In this document: positions 1 to 4,546 of the stretch, in pieces
How positions within the stretch are numbered: position 1 is the stretch's first letter
How the letters are laid out: every line of letters begins with the position of its first letter
From: Chlamydiota bacterium
Lineage (GTDB): Bacteria; Chlamydiota; Chlamydiia; Chlamydiales; JAJFMK01
DNA: 5,794 nucleotides
Direction of reading: 5' to 3'
Assembly (NCBI GenBank): GCA_021772215.1
Contig: JAJFMK010000057.1
Span: 1 to 5,794 of the forward strand
The notes under the pieces: model-generated
Databases searched by the model: none
What the model was told of the DNA's origin: nothing
What the model saw: only the letters and a program-made list of their open reading frames with translations
Translations under genes and position numbers: made by a program

Positions 1-1
1 C

Positions 2-622
2 GGCATTGGGTCCGATAAAAGAATCGGCCACTCTTTTCTCTATCCCGGCGTTGGCTACGGCGGCTCCTGTTTTCCCAAAGATATCTCAGCCCTTCGTCAA
101 CTAGCGAGTAAGATCGACTGCGACACATCTCTTATCGACGCTGTCGAGGAGGTCAATCAAAAACAAAAAGGGCTGATGGCAAAGAAGGTTCTCACCTACT
201 TTGGCGAGCAGACAGTGGGAAAAAAGGTAGCAATTTGGGGACTCTCTTTTAAGCCAGACACCGATGATATGCGCCAAGCCCCCTCTCTTAACTTAATCAA
301 AGAGCTGCTGAAGGCGGGAATAGAGCTGCATCTCTTCGATCCGATTGCTATGGAGAGCGCTAAACGGGTCGTTCCTGACCATCCGCAGCTTTTTTGGTCT
401 GATAATGAAATAGATGCCGCCACTGGTGCTGACGCAATTGTATTAATGACAGAGTGGAAACAGTTTCGCCTTATCGACATGGAAGATGTAATAAAACATA
501 TGCGCGGCGTCGCCTTTTTCGATGGCCGCAACCAGTACTGTCCCAAAGACATGAAGGAAAAAGGCTTTGACTACGAAGGAATTGGAACCTCAACCAAAAA
601 GAGCTATGCCATCAGCCGTTGA
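2..622 (+). CDS. ugd: UDP-glucose 6-dehydrogenase, C-terminal part (5' end outside window)
   Basis: This is the end of an NAD-dependent UDP-glucose 6-dehydrogenase (UDP-glucose to UDP-glucuronate, cytosolic). The frame is open from the left edge, and 206 residues are visible of a family usually about 430-460 long; the N-terminal NAD-binding domain lies outside. The window begins in the active-site segment: PGVGYGGSCFPKD at visible residues 15-27, with the catalytic cysteine codon at 68-70. The central dimerisation helix follows (VEEVNQKQK), then the C-terminal UDP-binding domain with GLSFKPDTDDMRQAPS (about residues 80-95), TEWKQFR and FDGRNQY. These match UDP-glucose dehydrogenases better than GDP-mannose dehydrogenases, though a related UDP-sugar dehydrogenase cannot be ruled out. 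An internal ATG at 176 falls after the catalytic cysteine and is not a credible start. The last 17 bases overlap the ispA start, suggesting co-transcription. UDP-glucuronate would feed glycan or modified-sugar synthesis. Confidence 0.93.
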   Translation, partial: GIGSDKRIGHSFLYPGVGYGGSCFPKDISALRQLASKIDCDTSLIDAVEEVNQKQKGLMAKKVLTYFGEQTVGKKVAIWGLSFKPDTDDMRQAPSLNLIKELLKAGIELHLFDPIAMESAKRVVPDHPQLFWSDNEIDAATGADAIVLMTEWKQFRLIDMEDVIKHMRGVAFFDGRNQYCPKDMKEKGFDYEGIGTSTKKSYAISR

Positions 623-1502
623 AGAGATCCAAAAACGTTTAGCTGAAGTCACTCAAAACTGTGACGAAGCCAAGAGGCTCCTCTATGATGGAGCAAGATA
701 TGCGCTCTTCTCTGGCGGTAAGCGCATGCGTGCGTTGGCGACGCTCACCGTAGCAACCAGTTTAGGCGCTACAACAGAAGAGTCCCTAGACCCCGCCTGC
801 GCTGTCGAGATGATCCACACCTACTCCCTCATCCATGATGACCTTCCTGCGATGGACAATGATGACTTTCGCCGCGGCAAGCCGACGCTCCATCGCGTCA
901 TCCCCGAAGGCTTTGCAATATTGACAGGTGACTACCTACTCACAAGAGCATTTGAGCTCTTAGCCGCCTCGCCCCACCAAGCGGCCGAGCAGAAGGTCAA
1001 AATGATCAGCTGCCTCGCTAGGGAGAGCGGAGGAGAGGGTATGATCGGTGGGCAAGTCATCGATCTTTTTCTCGAAAAAAAGAGTCCCACAGTCGATCAG
1101 CTTCAAAGTATGCATCTGCAAAAGACCGCCTGCCTCATTAGCGCGAGCCTACAGCTTGGCGCCATTGTAGCCAATGCATCTATTGAGATTGAAAGAGCGC
1201 TCTGGGCCTTTGGCAAACAGATTGGACTCGCCTTTCAGATTCAAGATGACATCTTAGATCAGACCCACGGCGTCGAAAAGCATGGCGTTGAGGGCGGCAG
1301 CGACTCAGGCAGAGGCAAAGCGACCTTTGTGACGCTTCTCGGCCTTGAGAGGGCAGAAGAAGCCCTAGCCGACGCACTTAGAAAAGCCTCTGAGCTCTTA
1401 AGTGAACTCCCCTCTTTAGAAGAGCCTCTACTAAACCTATTCTCACCCCTTTTTGTAACGAAAGAGGGCAGGCTTCTTGCGCCGATGGCTCATCGGAGCT
1501 AA
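606..1502 (+). CDS. ispA: Short-chain trans-prenyl diphosphate synthase (farnesyl/geranylgeranyl diphosphate synthase)
   Basis: The 298-residue protein condenses isopentenyl diphosphate with allylic diphosphates, giving FPP or GGPP for undecaprenyl-phosphate and quinone side chains. GGKRMR (residues 37-42) binds IPP. The first Asp-rich motif is DDLPAMD (78-84), with the two-residue insert of bacterial type II enzymes; the second is DDILD (214-218). GGQVIDL (148-154) and the KATFVTLLGLERA stretch also match E. coli IspA-type enzymes. Tyr73, five residues before the first motif, fits a C15 product, but chain length cannot be fixed by eye. I chose ATG 606 over the upstream TTG 567 because it gives the usual distance to GGKRMR; its ribosome site (AGAG) is weak, so translation probably depends on coupling to the overlapping ugd. 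The C-terminus runs about 10 residues beyond the expected end and overlaps the convergent MreD-like gene by 60 bp. Confidence 0.93.
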   Translation: MPSAVEEIQKRLAEVTQNCDEAKRLLYDGARYALFSGGKRMRALATLTVATSLGATTEESLDPACAVEMIHTYSLIHDDLPAMDNDDFRRGKPTLHRVIPEGFAILTGDYLLTRAFELLAASPHQAAEQKVKMISCLARESGGEGMIGGQVIDLFLEKKSPTVDQLQSMHLQKTACLISASLQLGAIVANASIEIERALWAFGKQIGLAFQIQDDILDQTHGVEKHGVEGGSDSGRGKATFVTLLGLERAEEALADALRKASELLSELPSLEEPLLNLFSPLFVTKEGRLLAPMAHRS

Positions 1503-1955
1503 AAAGAGCGGCAAAGAGAAGGCTAGGCTTGCGAAAATAGCGTTCGCGAACGGATGAGTGATCCACTCCCACTGAAAGAGAGTCAAAAAAGCTTCTAAGC
1601 CAATCCCCTTTTTAAAGATAAGCTGCAGAAAATCGATGACAATTGAGTAGATCAAAGTGAAGAGGGCTAGTGAGAAGAAGGAGTCCTCAGTGATCAAATG
1701 TTTGATTCGCCCCACAAGATAGTAAGCCACTAAAGAGAAAAGTGTCAGCCAGCCGAGCGCCATATCCGAGATGAAGAGGTCGCTCATCAAGCCGCAGGCA
1801 AAAGCTAGGGGCAGTCCCTGCTGTGCTAAAAGCGAAAAGATGATCAACGGAAAAAAAAGGTTCACGCTCCAGTTAGGAAAGAGAGGCGGCAGGAGTAGTA
1901 AGTAGAGAAGGGTCAGGAGAATAAAGCGCGTGCGATCCTCCCTTTGAAAACGCAC
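1443..1955 (-). CDS. MreD-like small integral membrane protein
   Basis: This 170-residue, very hydrophobic protein has about five membrane segments (roughly residues 10-26, 31-56, 66-83, 93-114 and 134-153) and a basic C-terminal tail (SHRRKKPALFRYKKG). Length, helix count and the motif around residues 51-83 (FACGLMSDLFISDMALGW, then YYLVGR) resemble MreD, the rod-shape protein that works with MreC, MreB, RodA and PBP2 in lateral wall synthesis. The family match is from pattern only; MreD sequences diverge strongly, and other five-helix proteins could look similar. The start is GTG at 1955-1953, sharing one base with the TAG stop of the upstream sugar transferase (TAGTG on the minus strand). 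A GGAGAGG ribosome site lies inside that upstream gene, so the two are translationally coupled. The final 60 bp lie opposite the end of ispA. Confidence 0.6.
   Translation of the reverse strand: MRFQREDRTRFILLTLLYLLLLPPLFPNWSVNLFFPLIIFSLLAQQGLPLAFACGLMSDLFISDMALGWLTLFSLVAYYLVGRIKHLITEDSFFSLALFTLIYSIVIDFLQLIFKKGIGLEAFLTLFQWEWITHPFANAIFASLAFSLPLFLAPMSHRRKKPALFRYKKG
1479..1499. repeat. Near-perfect palindrome in the ispA / MreD-like 3' overlap
   Basis: The arms GCGCCGATG (1479-1487) and CATCGGAGC (1491-1499) pair over 8 of 9 positions around a 3-base loop. The palindrome ends directly before the ispA stop codon (1500-1502) and lies within both convergent coding regions. Neither strand has a T-run after it, so it is not a standard intrinsic terminator. 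It could act as a 3'-end structure or pause site for both transcripts, but that is inference. In the register used by both genes it encodes APMAHRS on the plus strand and APMSHRR on the minus strand. Confidence 0.6.
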
Positions 1956-2602
1956 TAGTAGGCGCCTCTCCAGTTGAAGAGGAGAGGAACCGTCTTGAAG
2001 ACAATCTTTAGATCCATCAAGAGGTTGCGCCGCTCGAGATAAGCCATATCAAAGGAGATTCTGCCATGATAGCTTAGGTCGCTGCGACCCGAAACCTGCC
2101 AAAGGCCGGTCACTCCGGGGCGGATTTTGAGGATCTCTTTGGCATTTTTTTGCACATGAGACTCAATTTCATCCGGCACGACGGCTCTTGGGCCGACGAC
2201 GCTCAAATCACCTTTGAGGACGTTAAAGAACTGTGGCAGTTCATCGAGGGAGCTTTGACGTAAAAAACGGCCTAACCTCGTAATGCGCGGATCACGTCTT
2301 AGCTTTCTCGTTGCAAGCCACTCCTCTTTCAAGGCAGGATCACGTTGTAGAAGCTCTTCAAGCTCCTGATCAGCCCCTCTTCGCATAGTGCGGAACTTAT
2401 AACAGGTAAAGAGCTTACCGCCCCGCCCGACTCGCTTTTGGCAATAGATCGGAGAGGAGGATGTAGAGAGTATCGAGATCAATGCTAAACTTAAAAAAAT
2501 TGGTGAAAGCAGCACAATCACGAGACCGCTGAAGAGAATATCAAAAATTCTCTTAGAGGGAATATGCTTGATACTATGAGGAAGATAGATTTGTGAGCCC
2601 AT
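1955..2602 (-). CDS. Polyprenyl-phosphate sugar-1-phosphate transferase (WbaP/WcaJ-type catalytic domain)
   Basis: This 215-residue bacterial sugar transferase moves a sugar-1-phosphate from a nucleotide sugar onto a polyprenyl phosphate, the first membrane step of many surface-glycan pathways. An N-terminal KRIFD (17-21) leads into a hydrophobic re-entrant helix (22-45) with the helix-breaking Ser33-Pro34 pair. The catalytic region follows: YCQKRVGRGG (53-62), YKFRTM (68-73), DPRITRLGRFLR (104-115) and SLDELPQ with the catalytic Asp120-Glu121 dyad. Later come GDLSVVGPRA, RPGVTGLWQVSGR and a C-terminal GAY. The insert before DPRIT and the FKTV...GAY end resemble the WbaP catalytic domain. The N-terminal multi-helix domain of WbaP/WcaJ is absent, giving a short PglC-like form. 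The sugar cannot be told from sequence; UDP-galactose, UDP-glucose or an N-acetylated sugar are possible. The ATG at 2602-2600 has only a distant AAGAG ribosome site. The MreD-like gene follows with a 1-base overlap. Confidence 0.9.
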   Translation of the reverse strand: MGSQIYLPHSIKHIPSKRIFDILFSGLVIVLLSPIFLSLALISILSTSSSPIYCQKRVGRGGKLFTCYKFRTMRRGADQELEELLQRDPALKEEWLATRKLRRDPRITRLGRFLRQSSLDELPQFFNVLKGDLSVVGPRAVVPDEIESHVQKNAKEILKIRPGVTGLWQVSGRSDLSYHGRISFDMAYLERRNLLMDLKIVFKTVPLLFNWRGAY

Positions 2603-2604
2603 AT

Positions 2605-2633
2605 TCGATTTTTACTCTTATGTGAGCTACAAT
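2605..2633 (+). promoter_or_regulatory. Putative sigma-70-type promoter for folD
   Basis: A good -10 hexamer TACAAT (2628-2633, five of six consensus bases) lies 35 bp before the folD ATG. A weak -35 TCGATT (2605-2610, three of six) sits 17 bp further up. A start near 2640 would give a leader of about 29 bases containing the ribosome site AAGG (2658-2661), 7 bases before the ATG. The location in the only divergent intergenic gap supports it; the -35 is poor. Confidence 0.4.
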
Positions 2634-2655
2634 ACCTCATCTGGACAAATTTCAA
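2629..2655 (-). promoter_or_regulatory. Putative divergent promoter for the sugar transferase gene
   Basis: Read on the minus strand, TTGAAA (2655-2650, five of six matches to the -35 consensus) is followed after 15 bp by TATTGT (2634-2629, four of six matches to the -10). The spacing is short. The -10 occupies nearly the same bases as the plus-strand folD -10, so the two promoters would overlap and compete. Some promoter must lie in this 66-bp gap for the minus-strand pair, but this exact placement is tentative. Confidence 0.3.
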
Positions 2656-2668
2656 CCAAGGTTTTTTG

Positions 2669-3553
2669 ATGGCTGATGCAAAGCTACTCGACGGCAAGGC
2701 GTTATCAAGAAGGATCGAAAAGGAGCTGAAGGCCGAAATCCAAGCTTTTTCGGGAAGAGCTCCCTGCCTAGCTGTTGTCATCGTCGGAACTCACGCCCCC
2801 TCACTCATCTACGTCGGTAAGAAGCAGGAGGCGTGTAAGAGGGTCGGCATCGACTCAAAGCTATTCGAAGTCGAAGAGACGGTTAACAAAAAAGAACTCA
2901 AGAAATTAATTGAATCTATCAACAAAGATCACGACATCGATGGCATCTTAGTGCAGCTGCCACTGCCGCAGCAGATCTCTCCCTTAGAAGTCGCAGAGTG
3001 GATCCACCACGACAAAGATGTCGACGGCTTTAATCCAATCAACATGGGCAAGCTCCTTATGGGCTCTTTAAGCGGTTTTATCCCCTGCACACCTCTCGGC
3101 GTCAAAAAGCTACTCGACGAGCATCACATCTCAGTAACAGGAAAACATGTGGTCGTCTTAGGGCGCAGCAATATCGTCGGCAAGCCGATGGCAGCGCTTC
3201 TGACTCAGATCAACCCCGGCTACGACGCCACCGTCACCGTCCTTCACCGCAACTCCCCCGACCTTAAAAACATCTGCAAGTCGGCTGATATCCTCATCAT
3301 CGCCGCGGGCCAGCCGCACCTCATCACAGGCTCGATGGTCAAAAAGGGCGCCGTTGTAGTCGACGTCGGTATTACTAAAGTCAATAACGTCTCCCTCGAC
3401 CGCTCCAAAGTAGTCGGCGACGTCTGCTTCGATGAGGTAAAAAAGGTAGCTGACTACATCACCCCTGTCCCCGGCGGCGTCGGCCCTATGACCATCGCCA
3501 TGCTCTTAGAGAACTGCGTCAAAAGCTACAAGCGACACCACAAAATACTCTGA
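2669..3553 (+). CDS. folD: Bifunctional methylenetetrahydrofolate dehydrogenase / methenyl-THF cyclohydrolase
   Basis: The 294-residue cytosolic enzyme interconverts 5,10-methylene-, 5,10-methenyl- and 10-formyl-THF with NADP, supplying one-carbon units for purine, thymidylate and formyl-methionine synthesis. Length and motifs are those of an intact FolD. The N-terminal catalytic domain has YVGKK with Tyr48 and catalytic Lys52, then GILVQLPLP (92-100, Gln96), DKDVDGFNP (115-123, Asp119) and PCTP (139-142). The Rossmann domain has VVVLGRSNIVGKP (161-173), and PVPGGVGPMT (266-275) closes the substrate site. The loop INPGYDATVTVLHRNS is longer than in E. coli and has LH where many FolD have CH; from memory, chlamydial FolD shows the same pattern. 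ATG 2669 is preferred over the adjacent TTG 2666 because AAGG sits 7 bases upstream. In Chlamydia the next gene is apbE; here about 1 kb of unrelated DNA intervenes. Confidence 0.97.
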   Translation: MADAKLLDGKALSRRIEKELKAEIQAFSGRAPCLAVVIVGTHAPSLIYVGKKQEACKRVGIDSKLFEVEETVNKKELKKLIESINKDHDIDGILVQLPLPQQISPLEVAEWIHHDKDVDGFNPINMGKLLMGSLSGFIPCTPLGVKKLLDEHHISVTGKHVVVLGRSNIVGKPMAALLTQINPGYDATVTVLHRNSPDLKNICKSADILIIAAGQPHLITGSMVKKGAVVVDVGITKVNNVSLDRSKVVGDVCFDEVKKVADYITPVPGGVGPMTIAMLLENCVKSYKRHHKIL

Positions 3554-3558
3554 AATAG

Positions 3559-3740
3559 GAGGGACTTGTAAAACTGCTTTGCCCGGAAAAAACGGGAATT
3601 TTAAAGCCTATTGCAGGCGGCAGCAAAGCTGCCACGGTCAATTTGACGATATCGACCCCTGGTGGGTCGGTAGAGGAGAAGAGATGTAATAGGCTTTAAA
3701 AGGGCGCTTTTAATTGGTAAATGAATTTTGCAAGTCCCTC
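3559..3740. mobile_element. 182-bp MITE-like element with terminal and nested inverted repeats
   Basis: The ends form a 15-bp inverted repeat, GAGGGACTTGTAAAA (3559-3573) against TTTTGCAAGTCCCTC (3726-3740). The single mismatch would be a U-G pair in RNA. The same 4 bp, ATAG, flanks both sides (3555-3558 and 3741-3744) and could be a target-site duplication. Nested inside is a perfect 14-bp inverted repeat (3599-3612 with 3688-3701). Smaller hairpins are CCCG/CGGG (3582-3585, 3593-3596), GGCAGC/GCTGCC (3619-3624, 3628-3633), GTCAA/TTGAC (3637-3641, 3643-3647) and CGACCC/GGGTCG (3653-3658, 3664-3669). No transposase is encoded, so any mobility would need one in trans. Alternatives are a structured non-coding RNA or a 3'-end processing/termination element for folD, which stops just before it. 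The inverted repeats are directly visible; mobility is inferred. Confidence 0.7.
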
Positions 3741-3778
3741 ATAGGTATGAATTAAAAATTCCAAATTATTCAAGTTGT

Positions 3779-3807
3779 TTGTGTAAATCTCTTCTTTTGG
3801 GTATTAT
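3779..3807 (+). promoter_or_regulatory. Putative promoter for the 86-codon accessory ORF
   Basis: A -35-like TTGTGT (3779-3784, only TTG matching) is separated by 17 bp from a -10 TATTAT (3802-3807, five of six). A start near 3814 would leave a leader of about 19 bases that includes the AGGAG ribosome site (3821-3825). The surroundings are A+T-rich, which raises the chance of a false match, but -10, ribosome site and ATG stand in the right order and spacing. Confidence 0.35.
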
Positions 3808-3832
3808 GCGGTGTAAATTTAGGAGTCGTTAC

Positions 3833-4093
3833 ATGAAAATAGGTATGTTAAAAAATTATTTACTAAATCCATCCACTTTTAACCGACTTCCGAGCACAAA
3901 TCATTTATTAAAAAAACTCTCCTCTCAATCGAACATTGCATATAATTCTTTTGTTGATTCTCCAGAATTTCCGATTCCTGGGACAAAAAATTATGAGGAA
4001 TCGATCAAAAGATTGCAAGACCCTCGGGTTCTAGAAATGCTTTCTACACCAAAATCTAGCCAAACAACTCGCTCGAATGAGAAGTTACAATGA
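3833..4093 (+). CDS. Hypothetical 86-residue protein, possibly the truncated start of a longer gene
   Basis: I do not recognise this protein. It begins at ATG 3833, 7 bases after a clear AGGAG ribosome site (3821-3825); the same frame is open further upstream into the inverted-repeat element, but that part has no such signal. It is polar, rich in Ser, Asn, Lys and Leu, and has no signal peptide or membrane segment. The C-terminal part (KNYEESIKRLQDPRVLEML) looks helical. The TGA stop (4091-4093) is followed at once, in frame, by ATG and 22 further codons (4094-4162, MVQDVQKENATLKDEYYKL...) that look like a coiled coil, so the stop may interrupt an older, longer frame. Base composition is much more A+T-rich than neighbouring genes: 19 G+C in the 60 bases 3841-3900, against 32 in 3481-3540 within folD. 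It is probably acquired DNA; whether it is expressed is unknown. Confidence 0.45.
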   Translation: MKIGMLKNYLLNPSTFNRLPSTNHLLKKLSSQSNIAYNSFVDSPEFPIPGTKNYEESIKRLQDPRVLEMLSTPKSSQTTRSNEKLQ

Positions 4094-4137
4094 ATGGTGC
4101 AAGATGTTCAGAAAGAGAATGCTACATTGAAAGATGA

Positions 4138-4422
4138 ATATTACAAATTAACAAAAAGCTGATATCATCCTGCCAACACTCTATAACCGAGGAAAAATTT
4201 GATGAGGGAACTATCTTCAGAATACCATTTAATGCTCCCAACAAATTTTCTCAATTTGTACAACTACCCCATAGAGTAGAGTAAGTAATAAATTGTTATT
4301 ACACATCAAAAGGTTTTGAAAGGCTTGTTAATCGGTGCGGTTATAAAATTTTAGAACTCCTTGAATTGGGACAGAACTCAGATAATGTTCGTGCTGTAGC
4401 CGTACTGCAAATCAAAAAATAA
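4138..4422 (+). pseudogene. Degenerate reading frame, possible C-terminus of a SAM-dependent methyltransferase
   Basis: One frame runs from 4138 to a TAA at 4420-4422 with a single interrupting TAA at 4282-4284. The first half includes EEKFDEGTIFRIPFNAPNKF; the second reads YYTSKGFERLVNRCGYKILE and continues to DNVRAVAVLQIKK. The second half resembles the last strands and helices of class I methyltransferases, in which a 'phyt...fe.Ll...GF.v.e' segment precedes a final beta strand rich in V and L. There is no start codon with a ribosome site and the SAM-binding motifs are missing, so this would be a remnant. The 3833-4162 frame upstream is in a different phase, so joining the two would also require a frameshift. 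The methyltransferase reading rests on pattern alone. Nothing further is seen from 4423 to 4520 except A+T-rich DNA. Confidence 0.35.
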
Positions 4423-4523
4423 AATATTCCAGATATCAAAATAAGAAAAGTTCGAATTTGAAGATTGATTTACTGAATGTTTTCTCTATGCCTCCCTGTT
4501 TCAATTCTAGTTTTAAAGGGCAA

Positions 4524-4529
4524 TATAAC
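4524..4529 (+). promoter_or_regulatory. Possible -10 element upstream of apbE
   Basis: TATAAC (4524-4529, five of six consensus bases) lies 17 bp before the apbE ATG. The matching -35 is poor (TTCAAT at 4500-4505, 18-bp spacing). A start near 4536 would give a very short leader with no clear ribosome site. If the insertion cut apbE off from the folD transcript, a new promoter such as this would be needed. Confidence 0.25.
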
Positions 4530-4546
4530 GAATAACGGTTACGCTA

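Noticed and set aside
3582..3602. CCCG/CGGG hairpin followed by AATTTT as a folD terminator.
   Set aside because: The stem is only 4 bp with a 7-base loop and a short, broken T-run; too weak to call separately from the larger element.
3557..3690. An AGGAGGG sequence (3557-3563) followed by an open frame through the inverted-repeat element (about 43 codons).
   Set aside because: There is no ATG or GTG start at a usable distance; the nearby TTG (3566) is followed directly by TAA. The G-rich bases belong to the terminal inverted repeat, and codon structure is explained by the hairpins.
3559..3740. Retron, CRISPR or tRNA-like interpretation of the structured element.
   Set aside because: No reverse transcriptase or cas gene is near, there are no regularly spaced direct repeats, and no cloverleaf with a T-loop can be seen.
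3728..3832. Upstream extension of the 86-codon ORF from TTG 3728.
   Set aside because: It starts inside the terminal inverted repeat with no ribosome site, whereas ATG 3833 has AGGAG at good spacing.
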